Shown here: positions 1 through 8,535 of the stretch, one piece after another
How the letters are laid out: every line of letters starts with the position of its first letter
Position numbering within the stretch: the stretch's first letter is position 1
DNA from: a virus
Reading direction: 5' to 3' (one strand)
Length of the DNA: 64,000 nt
Virus record (IMG/VR): IMGVR_UViG_3300047510_001118
Coordinates: 186,001-250,000 of that record
The notes under the pieces: generated by a model
The model's input: the letters and a program-made list of their open reading frames with translations, nothing else
The model's database searches: none
What the model was told of the DNA's origin: nothing
Program-made: the position numbers and the translations under genes

Positions 1-3000
1 ACAAAGAACTGATAGGCCATGCCGTCTCCGTCCCAGCCAGCAAATTCACCTTGTACATTGACTGTATTTGGCATATTAACTACTGATCCCGGAATTCCCG
101 CAGGAATAGTACTTTGAATCTTATCTGGTCCACCTACTAATACTGTACCAGCAATCAACTGTCCTGTGAATGTATTTGATCCACCTTGACTTAATCTGCT
201 GGTTAAATAGGATTTAATAGCCTTTTGAGTTGGAATTAGTTCGTTGCTGTTAGCAATAAATGTTGAATCTGTACTAAATTGTCTAATAACAACAGATGCT
301 TGTCCAACGGCAATACCACCTAAACTCAGTGTTTCTAATCCTGATAATCCAAACTGGCTAGCACTTAAGGTAACAATACCTGTAGCCTGTTCAACACCGA
401 ACAAGTCGCCAACTTTAAAGTTACCGTCTTGGTCTGTACTTGTATAAAACACGCGACCAAAGTTTACCTCAACTGCTTGATCCTGAGGTGCTAGAACAGT
501 TTCTTCTGGAACATCTGGATAATTTGTTTGTTCAAAATTACCGTAACCAATATATAGATAGTCGTGTCCTGTTAATCGAGCCTGACTATATTTTGTTCTA
601 ATTAATACTGGAGTTTCGTGATCCGGAGTTTCAGAAGATCGAATTTCCGGACCTACGGTTATATTTGCCTGTATGTTAGGAGCAACGGTACCAAATACTG
701 CTGTTGCTCCTGTAATTTTATAAATTTGATCATTACCTTGTATAACTAAGTTATCCCCGGGTCCTGGTAATCTAGTTAAATTCTTAACAGTTAATGTAAG
801 GCCGGTTTGATATTTGTCAGCATAACCACCGCCTCGAATAGCCACTGCTGTTGATGTAGTATTATATCCCTGGCCTCGGTTTAAAAATGTTGGATTTCCT
901 AGTGTACCGTTACTAATTCTTGGAATTATAGAAGCATTTACAGTCACGTTTGGATCTCTAATAGTTATAGTTGGGGCCGATGCGTAATTAGAACCAGGTT
1001 CCCAAACAGCCACACCTGTGATTCTATTAGATGTAACAGTGACTCTTCCTTTTGTTTTTGCTCCGGCTTTGATTAGTGTAGCATTGTTCTGCCCCGAGAC
1101 TGTTACAAATGCTCCGTCTTTAGACGGTTCAACCCAACCGAATGTCACTGCTCCGTATGGATCGCTAGTAACTGTTCTACGTTTCCAGTTAAATCCGTCT
1201 TCGCTGGTCCAGGCAATATCTGAATTAGCATTTAATACTAAAAATACTCCTTGACCGTAACAGATTTTAGTTCCGGTAATTTCATAGGCACTCTGTTGCC
1301 ATGTTTGGCCATCAGTGCTAAACGCTGGTTTTCCTACAGTGCTAGAAATAGCAACAAACACACCGTTACCGTAGGCTACATCAGACCAATCTTCTGACGC
1401 AGGTAATGTTGTTATTGACCAAGATGTTCCGTTAGTGCTTAATGCAGCCGACGTTCCGCCCGATGCTACCGCAACAAATTTACCTGCTCCATAGCATAAA
1501 CCAGTCCACGATGCCGAAGTCGTTAACCCTGTCCCCGTGACCCATGTATTACCAAAGTCTGTCGAATAGGCTGCTGTTGCGTTCACTGCTGGGATAGGAT
1601 TCATTGGATCATCGTTATTAGCAGGTATATAAGTTGCTATGGCAACAAATTTACTGTTTCCATAAACTACTTTATTCCAACCGGATTTAGTTGGTAGTGT
1701 CGTTCTTTTCCAGCCGTCGCCGTTTGATTTTGAGACTAATGCTGTAGACTGTGTAGCAGTTGCGCCACCGCTGTAGGCAATTATTACCCAATAACTGTTT
1801 CCGTAGGCAATTCCTGACCATTGATCTCCAACTGGTAATGTAATCGGTGTCCATGTTTCACCGTCAACTGATCGTCCGATCGTCTGTTGACCGTCTGGCA
1901 CTGCCATAAAGAACCCGTTACCATATTCGATATCTATCCACTCGCTGCCTGTGGCCAGTGCGTTTGTCTGAGAATCTTCTTGAGTAAATCCCGGTGCTAA
2001 GAATGTAATTCTTGGTTCAATAAAATAGATACAAGAATTATCTAATGTTGATTCTATTGGTGTTCCAGGATTGATATGATCCCATCCTGCAGCGGCCACA
2101 TTCATCGAACCTGTATTAGAAATCAGTGTCAGTGGAAGACCTCCCTGTGTAGTGCTTACACTAAATTGTGTGTCGCTGTCGATAGTTTTAATAAAATATT
2201 CCTGGTCACTGGTCACTCCACCAAATAAATTAGTAGAAAACGTTGCTGTCATCGAACCAAATCCAAATGATACAGAAGATCTAGCATTAGTTGAAGTACC
2301 TACCATTGTTCCTGAAGCAGTAGATAACGAAACTAATCCGTCTGAAGTTTTAGCATACATCAAACCGGTTGCTGTTGCTAGGTTTACAGATGAACCCCCA
2401 GGAACACCGCTGATCGTAAACGATACACCGTCGTTAACCGCAAGTATGTAATAGATATTTCCTGTTACTATACCACCAAACGTATTTCCAATAAATTTAA
2501 TTGGAGCATTGGCTACAAAACCTGCTGTAGATGTCACAGTAATTAAGTTTGTTACGGCCTGGGTAGCAGTAGCATCTACTTCAATTAGTGTTGGTGTTAT
2601 TGTAAATTCAGTGCCGCCGGCAATATTAGTAATATAATATTTTTGTCCTACACTTATTCCTCCGAACACAGATCCAGAAAATACAATCGGATTTAGAGGC
2701 ACTAGTGATACAGTTGAGTCGCAGGTTATGCGACCGTTAGCACTGTTTGTTGCTGTGGCTGATATTGTAACTAGATTAGTAGAAACTGTAAATTGGGTTG
2801 AACTAATCACATCGTTGACGTAGTACGTATCTCCGATGGTTATTCCTCCTAGTGCTAGACCAGTAAACTGTATTGGCATGTTAGGTAACATGTTTGTAGT
2901 TAAGCCAATTAGGTAACTGGTATAACCCGGAAATACCATGTACATATCTTGTTCGTCGTCGCCTTCGGCATTACTTAGATTCCATATTGTTCCAAACTGT

Positions 3001-6000
3001 TCTGTACTGATTGTGAATCGTGTTCCGTCTAAGATTTCCCTTATATAATAGGTAAAACCTGTAGTAACACCGCCGTAAGGTGTGCCGATAAATCTTATTG
3101 GCATATTAACAGTTAGCAATGCTGTACTAGAAACTACAATCCAGTTATCCTGCCCGCCAAATGTTTCAATAATCTGTAGTTGATTATTAGATGTATCTGT
3201 AATATTAGTTGAATAATATGTAGGTATAAATCTTATCTGTTGGTCGACGTATAGCGTACTAGTATTTCCGCTAGATAATGTAAACAATCCGCTAGAATTT
3301 TCTGTAGTACCAACATTTAACAAATCAAACGAATCTTTTACTACTGCGGCTGTTTTATTAAATGCGTTAAAATCAGCAATATATCCGTACTGTCCGGCAC
3401 CTGTGCCGCTTTGTATAAACAATCTCATACCAACGTAATTATTTGCTTCTCCTATGTCGGACTGAGCAATAGTAAAGGTTACTTCGTCTCCTGTTTGTCC
3501 GTTATTTGAGCTAACTAGATATCCTCTACCGCCCGTGCCCGTTCCGGTATCTACAATTCGTCCTTCAAATACTGCGCCGCCACGTAGTTCGTCACCGATA
3601 GCCACAGCATCTATGCCTGCTCCTGTGATTACATAGTCAGCATTAGTAGTGATATTGTTTGTTGTTGTATTAGCATAGAATGTTAACCCTGTACCAATTT
3701 GTATTTGAGCGCCATAGATTCTTGTAGTACCTGAGAATCCTAACTTTCCTCTTGGATAAATTCTAAATTGTAGATTATTATTAAAGGCATTAGTATCGTA
3801 GATTCTCATCCACAATCTATACCAGCCGTTAGGCAACTCAACTGCTCCGTATTCAACCGGGGTTAAGCCGCCACCTTCGCTGTAAGTCGTAATTATTTCT
3901 GTTTCAAAATTATAACTTACACCGCTAGATACTGTTGATGTTCCGCTAAAAATACCATATAAATCAATAAGTTGTGCGGTACCCCGTTTTACGTGTAGAC
4001 TTAGAGTATATTTTAAATTGCTGTTTGTTGGTACTGTTCCTGTAGCAGTAACCGTTGCGATAGAACTTCCTGACAGTGTTACAACTGTTATAATACAGTC
4101 GTTATCGCCATCTACACCGCCTAGTTGACTACCTAATATTCTTAATTGATTTCCTACAACATATCCGCCGCCACCAGTGTTGACTGTAACTGTATACTCT
4201 GTGGCTCCTACTACTACATCAAATAAAGAACCAATGCCAGAACCAGTGATGTTAAGAGCGTCAAGGCTAGTATAATTAGCACCTGGAGGCGCTATTGATA
4301 TATTTTGATATAGATATGATGTATCAGTATTAGATGTTAGTCCTGCTACTGTCCAAGCATTAGTTTCACCTGTTGGAGAAACTAGATTTTTTTGTAATGT
4401 AAGATTTCCATCCGAAATCCAAATACCATTTAAAAATTCGTTACTGTATTTTAGTAAATTCGTTGTTTGTTCAAAATAATTAGAACCAGCATTAGCGTAC
4501 TGCATGGACAATATTTCTGCGTTAACACCAAATGCGCTTTGAACTATAGCCTGTACTTGACTAGAACGATTATCTACTAGAGCAGTTACTGGATCTTCTT
4601 CTGGGTCAAAGCCTTCAGCAATAACACCGAAGGTACCATATGAGCTGTTACCATTAGTAGCACGGATACGTCCACCGTCTTCAGCAAAATAGCCAGCATA
4701 AGCATAGTATGAGAATACAGAAACTGCCTCAGTTAAAGAGCCTGTGCCAGTACACCAGCAACCGATACCATCGCTGATAACCTGTGTGAAGTCGTTGGTT
4801 GTGATAGATTTATTGCCACCGTTGTGTAAAGTGCCGTCGACTTTATAACCCACACAACCGTTACCAAATGTAGTTACGTTTTGTATGTAAGGGGAACGCT
4901 TCATGATCCATACAGATGTGTCATTAGGACCAGTTCCTGGATCTAAACTTACATAAGCACCGCCAGTTGGTCTGCGTGTACCAAAACTATTTGGTGCTGT
5001 TAGTGTTCCTTCTAAACCTGCTAGAGTCATGTTACGTATGCCTGTGGCATTTCTTACATAGAACATGTCTTTAAGATTATTTCCAGCATAGACTCTCATG
5101 TAACCGGAACCGTTTGGTATTGGCAATATATCCCCGCCAGGTGTAAGAGATATAGAAACATCTTTAGTCAATGTGTTGATACTTTTAACATAATATGTTT
5201 GGCCTGTAGTTATTCCGCCAAAGTCGTCGTTGACGGTGGCTGCTACGAATTGTATCGGATCATTAACTTCTAAATTTTCAACAGATTGTAATTTAAATGC
5301 GCTAACAGATGTTAGGGACAATGTTGTATAACTTATAAAAGAATTTTTAGGACGGACCACTACTCCTCTTAGTTCGTCACCAATTAAGGCAGTGTTGTCT
5401 GGAAGTGAAATAGGCAAGTCTTCAAAATAAGTTCCGGTTTTTACAAAAATAGAAGTGGTAATTCCATAGTTAGGTAAAGGAACGTTCTTAGTATTAGCAT
5501 CTTGGATAGCGGATATTAAGATATCCATTAAACTGGTTATTTCAATATATGCTGATGGTTCTGCTTGATAAGCATTGTTAAAGACCTGTGGGTCTATATA
5601 TGTAGGAGTCGGAATGATGACCCAATCTGATTCCCAGTTTTCTGCTACTCCCGGTTCTCTGCTGATGTTGTCGTTGATTAAACTAGAATACCAAAACCCT
5701 TGATAGTAAATAACATCATCTTCGTTGTAGGTATCAGTACTAATCCAAGTTCTGTTAATCTGTTGATAGTTAGTAAGAACTTCGTCTTGTTCTAACGCAT
5801 ATTGAATAATTGTTTTTAATTGTGTCAGCGCGGCCACAATATATTCTTGTGCGTCATCTGTGGCTTCATTCCTAAATGATGTTGTACTACCTTCCGCAAA
5901 AAATGCTAGAGTTGTGTATACTGTTTTACTATTACTGCCTCTAGTAATATCATATAATAGGGCATCAATTACTAATTTAGCATCTCTTTTTGTAGAAAAT

Positions 6001-7784
6001 TCATCAAAGACTGAGGAAGATGTAAACGGTGCTTGATTATTTTCTTTTCTATTAAGCATCCATTCCCACATCTCTCTTACTAAAAATTCTTTATTTGCTC
6101 TTAGTAAAAATTCTGCTTGTAGATTAGTGTTACCTAATGCTGACTGCTCGCAGGCATATTTAATTGAGTTAAATGGTTTATCCCAGGTATGACCATAACC
6201 TTCTGTGTCTTGGCCTTCTGTAGTAACATAAAAAACACGAGGAACTAAGAACATTTCGCGCCATGCTGGTTGGATATCATCCCCAGTTTTAACAACACGA
6301 AGCATATAATCTTCAGTTTCACCTGTAGTTTGAGAATCTGGATCAATAATTGGCAGGGCTATACTTTCGCCGTTGAGCACTGTTACAATATCTCCGGCAG
6401 TGTTACCGGCATTAGCGGGATCATGGCGAACAAACCAAACCCAATATTCGTTGTCAGCATCTACGTCTGGACGAAATAAATTACTTGAAGAATGATTTCG
6501 AATACATTGATAGGTGGCATTTGCCCAAACTACTAATTCGCCTACAGAGTAACTGGTGTTGGGTATCCAGAAACTTCTCCAATTATTGCTTGGAACTAAA
6601 ATGCTCCAATTGGTATAATTAACCCCAACTATGAGAATGTCTTCTTCGTCGATCGGTTCTCTATTTGGTTCATCGCTGACAATGATTGTCGTAGCATTAA
6701 CTACCTTAGAAATTGTTTGGCCTTGTAAGAAACCATTTCCTACCAGTGTCATGCCTGGAACTAAACCACTAGTCGAATCTAATACTACTGTAGTTCCAGA
6801 GCTGCCTGTGGCTTCATATGTTTTATTAACTTCATAGAATACAGGATCCTCTCCTGTGCTGTCAACAAGAGCTACAAATAGAGTTCCGGCTCTGCGTACT
6901 AGATCTCCAACGTGATAATCAACGCCACCGTCCCAGTTATTTCTTACTCTGTAACCTTGAGTAATTAATTCCCACTCTGTAGCGTTCATTGACGGTATAA
7001 TACCGCTATTACCAACAATTTTATTTAGATATGAATATCCGCCGTATTTTACAATATCGCCTGGCTGATATGTTGCCGTTTCTGTCCAAGTATCAGTATA
7101 CTCGGCGCCTGGCATCCATAGTGACCAATTTGCGTCTTGGAACTCGCTGCCTGATGTGTGCCCCGCTGAGCATACATAAAGACCAGCACCAACTTTTGCT
7201 AAATCATTCTTTTTATATCTAGTAGCGGCTGTCCAGTTTGATTTGTATTCTAATCCTTCGTGTACAATTTCCCATTTGCTTTGATCTGTTTCAAGACCCT
7301 GTGCTGCCGAAACTGATGATAAATGATTTTGTATACAACGATAAACTATTCCGCCGTATTTTACAATATCTCCTACACCATAAACAGTGCCTGTACTCCA
7401 ATTAACATTCCAACTGTCGTAACTAGAATATGTATCCCATTTAGAAATGTCAATTTGGCTAGATCCGCTAGTATGTTGTTCAACGCAGAGATATGCGCGA
7501 CCGCCGTATTTTACAATATTTCCGAGACTGTAAAATGTGTTTGGTTGCCACTCGTCTCTCCACTGTCTTCCGTCAATAACTAGATCCCATCTTGGCGCAA
7601 GACCGCCTTCACCAGTAATAAAGTTTAAATCGTCATAGAAATTAGTAGCCGAAGTATGCGGAGTTAAACAAACGTAAGACTTGCCCTGATATTGAACAAT
7701 AGCATCTCTATTGTAGGTAACAGCGGCGGCCCATTGACCTCTCCACGTAAAACGCAGTCTACCAATTTTAAATTCTTGTGCCAT
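1..7784 (-). CDS. Giant tail-fibre/virion protein, 3' end outside window
   Basis: Open on the minus strand from an ATG at 7784 to the window edge, at least 2594 codons; the C-terminus is missing. A ribosome site (AAAGGAAA) precedes the ATG. Order of parts, approximate residues: seven W..Y..GD.V.Y.G..Y modules resembling small chitin-binding (CBM5/12-like) domains at 1-440 and an eighth at 673-720; a parallel beta-helix-like region at about 750-1080, including RNATGIRNMTLAG and RIRATNGNSSYG; repeats of GG(I/V)T.G..YY at about 1560-1890; an Asp-box-like propeller at about 1936-2200 (YGNG.FVA with S.DG.TW); and glycine-tyrosine beta modules after that. These parts point to a surface-exposed receptor or glycan-binding fibre. 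It is the last visible gene of the leftward fibre cassette. Family membership is inferred from motifs; enzymatic activity is not evident. Confidence 0.8.
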   Translation of the reverse strand, partial: MAQEFKIGRLRFTWRGQWAAAVTYNRDAIVQYQGKSYVCLTPHTSATNFYDDLNFITGEGGLAPRWDLVIDGRQWRDEWQPNTFYSLGNIVKYGGRAYLCVEQHTSGSSQIDISKWDTYSSYDSWNVNWSTGTVYGVGDIVKYGGIVYRCIQNHLSSVSAAQGLETDQSKWEIVHEGLEYKSNWTAATRYKKNDLAKVGAGLYVCSAGHTSGSEFQDANWSLWMPGAEYTDTWTETATYQPGDIVKYGGYSYLNKIVGNSGIIPSMNATEWELITQGYRVRNNWDGGVDYHVGDLVRRAGTLFVALVDSTGEDPVFYEVNKTYEATGSSGTTVVLDSTSGLVPGMTLVGNGFLQGQTISKVVNATTIIVSDEPNREPIDEEDILIVGVNYTNWSILVPSNNWRSFWIPNTSYSVGELVVWANATYQCIRNHSSSNLFRPDVDADNEYWVWFVRHDPANAGNTAGDIVTVLNGESIALPIIDPDSQTTGETEDYMLRVVKTGDDIQPAWREMFLVPRVFYVTTEGQDTEGYGHTWDKPFNSIKYACEQSALGNTNLQAEFLLRANKEFLVREMWEWMLNRKENNQAPFTSSSVFDEFSTKRDAKLVIDALLYDITRGSNSKTVYTTLAFFAEGSTTSFRNEATDDAQEYIVAALTQLKTIIQYALEQDEVLTNYQQINRTWISTDTYNEDDVIYYQGFWYSSLINDNISREPGVAENWESDWVIIPTPTYIDPQVFNNAYQAEPSAYIEITSLMDILISAIQDANTKNVPLPNYGITTSIFVKTGTYFEDLPISLPDNTALIGDELRGVVVRPKNSFISYTTLSLTSVSAFKLQSVENLEVNDPIQFVAATVNDDFGGITTGQTYYVKSINTLTKDVSISLTPGGDILPIPNGSGYMRVYAGNNLKDMFYVRNATGIRNMTLAGLEGTLTAPNSFGTRRPTGGAYVSLDPGTGPNDTSVWIMKRSPYIQNVTTFGNGCVGYKVDGTLHNGGNKSITTNDFTQVISDGIGCWCTGTGSLTEAVSVFSYYAYAGYFAEDGGRIRATNGNSSYGTFGVIAEGFDPEEDPVTALVDNRSSQVQAIVQSAFGVNAEILSMQYANAGSNYFEQTTNLLKYSNEFLNGIWISDGNLTLQKNLVSPTGETNAWTVAGLTSNTDTSYLYQNISIAPPGANYTSLDALNITGSGIGSLFDVVVGATEYTVTVNTGGGGYVVGNQLRILGSQLGGVDGDNDCIITVVTLSGSSIATVTATGTVPTNSNLKYTLSLHVKRGTAQLIDLYGIFSGTSTVSSGVSYNFETEIITTYSEGGGLTPVEYGAVELPNGWYRLWMRIYDTNAFNNNLQFRIYPRGKLGFSGTTRIYGAQIQIGTGLTFYANTTTNNITTNADYVITGAGIDAVAIGDELRGGAVFEGRIVDTGTGTGGRGYLVSSNNGQTGDEVTFTIAQSDIGEANNYVGMRLFIQSGTGAGQYGYIADFNAFNKTAAVVKDSFDLLNVGTTENSSGLFTLSSGNTSTLYVDQQIRFIPTYYSTNITDTSNNQLQIIETFGGQDNWIVVSSTALLTVNMPIRFIGTPYGGVTTGFTYYIREILDGTRFTISTEQFGTIWNLSNAEGDDEQDMYMVFPGYTSYLIGLTTNMLPNMPIQFTGLALGGITIGDTYYVNDVISSTQFTVSTNLVTISATATNSANGRITCDSTVSLVPLNPIVFSGSVFGGISVGQKYYITNIAGGTEFTITPTLIEVDATATQAVTNLITVTSTAGFVANAPIKFIGNTFGGIVTGNIYYILAVNDGVSFTISGVPGGSSVNLATATGLMYAKTSDGLVSLSTASGTMVGTSTNARSSVSFGFGSMTATFSTNLFGGVTSDQEYFIKTIDSDTQFSVSTTQGGLPLTLISNTGSMNVAAAGWDHINPGTPIESTLDNSCIYFIEPRITFLAPGFTQEDSQTNALATGSEWIDIEYGNGFFMAVPDGQQTIGRSVDGETWTPITLPVGDQWSGIAYGNSYWVIIAYSGGATATQSTALVSKSNGDGWKRTTLPTKSGWNKVVYGNSKFVAIATYIPANNDDPMNPIPAVNATAAYSTDFGNTWVTGTGLTTSASWTGLCYGAGKFVAVASGGTSAALSTNGTSWSITTLPASEDWSDVAYGNGVFVAISSTVGKPAFSTDGQTWQQSAYEITGTKICYGQGVFLVLNANSDIAWTSEDGFNWKRRTVTSDPYGAVTFGWVEPSKDGAFVTVSGQNNATLIKAGAKTKGRVTVTSNRITGVAVWEPGSNYASAPTITIRDPNVTVNASIIPRISNGTLGNPTFLNRGQGYNTTSTAVAIRGGGYADKYQTGLTLTVKNLTRLPGPGDNLVIQGNDQIYKITGATAVFGTVAPNIQANITVGPEIRSSETPDHETPVLIRTKYSQARLTGHDYLYIGYGNFEQTNYPDVPEETVLAPQDQAVEVNFGRVFYTSTDQDGNFKVGDLFGVEQATGIVTLSASQFGLSGLETLSLGGIAVGQASVVIRQFSTDSTFIANSNELIPTQKAIKSYLTSRLSQGGSNTFTGQLIAGTVLVGGPDKIQSTIPAGIPGSVVNMPNTVNVQGEFAGWDGDGMAYQFF
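1180..1990 (-). repeat. Asp-box/BNR-like propeller repeats in the giant fibre gene
   Basis: About six blades of 40-55 residues share W..(I/V).YGNG.FVA....... followed by (S/T).DG.(T/N)W, the Asp-box-like signature. Examples are YGNGFFMAV with SVDGETW, YGNSKFVAI with STDFGNTW and YGNGVFVAI with STDGQTW. Such repeats build beta-propellers in sialidases and many adhesins. No sialidase catalytic residues were identified, so binding or a structural role is the likelier reading. Confidence 0.65.
2130..3120 (-). repeat. GG(I/V)T.G..YY beta-repeat array in the giant fibre gene
   Basis: About five consecutive modules, spaced roughly 60 residues, read P(I/V).F.G...GG(I/V)T.G..YY(V/I)..I....FT(I/V). 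Examples are MPIRFIGTPYGGVTTG, MPIQFTGLALGGITIG and APIKFIGNTFGGIVTG. A further single copy lies near 5225. The pattern suggests small beta-sandwich or beta-hairpin units forming a fibre shaft. I do not recognise a named family. Confidence 0.6.
5650..7745 (-). repeat. Eight CBM5/12-like protein modules in the giant fibre gene
   Basis: Seven roughly 50-60 residue modules lie in tandem over about 6480-7745, and one more at about 5650-5770. Each has the pattern W-x5-Y-x2-GD(I/L)V-x-YGG-x-Y-C-x3-HTS or a close variant, for example GDIVKYGG followed by YRCIQNH. The modules differ at DNA level, so they are old protein duplications, not recent DNA repeats. Chitin/cellulose-binding CBM5/12 domains share this W..Y..G..V.Y.G..Y spacing; carbohydrate binding is inferred. 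Confidence 0.65.
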
Positions 7785-7818
7785 TTCTAAATTTCCTTTT
7801 AATTCTCAGCTCTATTAC

Positions 7819-8190
7819 TTATGAAACAATAAATTCGGGAGGATAATTGTATGCTTGATTAATTCTAACTACAAACTCTCCTTGGTCATTAATATAATAA
7901 AATAGGCTTCGATTGTCCCAGCGATATTGATCCCATTGTAGATTTTTATAAGGTCTTGAGTGGTCAGACTCTGCTCTACCGTCAAAGAAATCTACGCCAT
8001 ATTCAAAATCTTGAAAGTCGTCATCACTAAATCCTGGATTATTAATTATAACGCTGGCTTCTTCGTCTTGGAGATTGTCTACTTTTACAAAATATATCAA
8101 TCCGTCGTCTGTTCTACGGATGGCATAAAAATAACGTACAGAAGAATCTCCTACTGTATCTCCGGGTGTATTTCCTACAAAATATGACAT
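7819..8190 (-). CDS. Small virion-associated protein, unknown
   Basis: A 123-residue protein starting at an ATG preceded by AAGGATTAAGATT. It opens MSYFVGNTPGDTVGDSSVRY and is rich in aromatic and acidic residues, with no signal peptide or membrane segment. It lies 11 bases after an equally small protein gene and just before the giant fibre gene, all read leftward, so it was probably made late with the fibre proteins. The soluble, Tyr/Asp-rich composition fits a small beta-structured fibre accessory or chaperone. I do not recognise a family, and the functional statement rests on position only. Confidence 0.6.
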   Translation of the reverse strand: MSYFVGNTPGDTVGDSSVRYFYAIRRTDDGLIYFVKVDNLQDEEASVIINNPGFSDDDFQDFEYGVDFFDGRAESDHSRPYKNLQWDQYRWDNRSLFYYINDQGEFVVRINQAYNYPPEFIVS

Positions 8191-8201
8191 AATCTTAATC
8201 C

Positions 8202-8531
8202 TTATTGAATTTCAACGTAGCTCATTACCACATCCAATGATGCCGGTTGGCTAGCTCTAATTTTTAAAATGTTGCTAGGGGCTACGATAAGTTTTTCTCC
8301 GCCGTTTACTGCTCTAAGACTTGAGTTAGGAGGTATAACTACATCCTTAAAATAATATCCCGTGTTTCCTAGATCGTCTGTTACTGTTACGCTGGCTAAA
8401 ATATTACTAGCCGTTAAATTAGCCAAACTCATACCAATTACTGTACCTCGAACAGTTGGTCCAAATGACAACAGTGTCTCGTCTGTGGTTCCGACTTCGT
8501 TTATTACTTTATTTTTGAAAAAATTTGCCAT
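8202..8531 (-). CDS. Small beta-sandwich virion protein, unknown
   Basis: A 109-residue protein with an AGGAT ribosome site before its ATG. The chain alternates hydrophobic and polar residues and contains VRGTVIGMSLANLTAS, then VVIPPNSSLR and GGEKLIVAPSNILKI, ending DVVMSYVEIQ. This layout (short strands, IP.NSS turn, basic patch, final hydrophobic strand) is like that of the 112-residue protein at 16815-17153, suggesting the two are distant relatives. Both sit beside long fibre proteins. A role as a small decoration or fibre-joining protein is inferred; no established family name can be given from the sequence alone. Confidence 0.6.
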   Translation of the reverse strand: MANFFKNKVINEVGTTDETLLSFGPTVRGTVIGMSLANLTASNILASVTVTDDLGNTGYYFKDVVIPPNSSLRAVNGGEKLIVAPSNILKIRASQPASLDVVMSYVEIQ

Positions 8532-8535
8532 TCTA

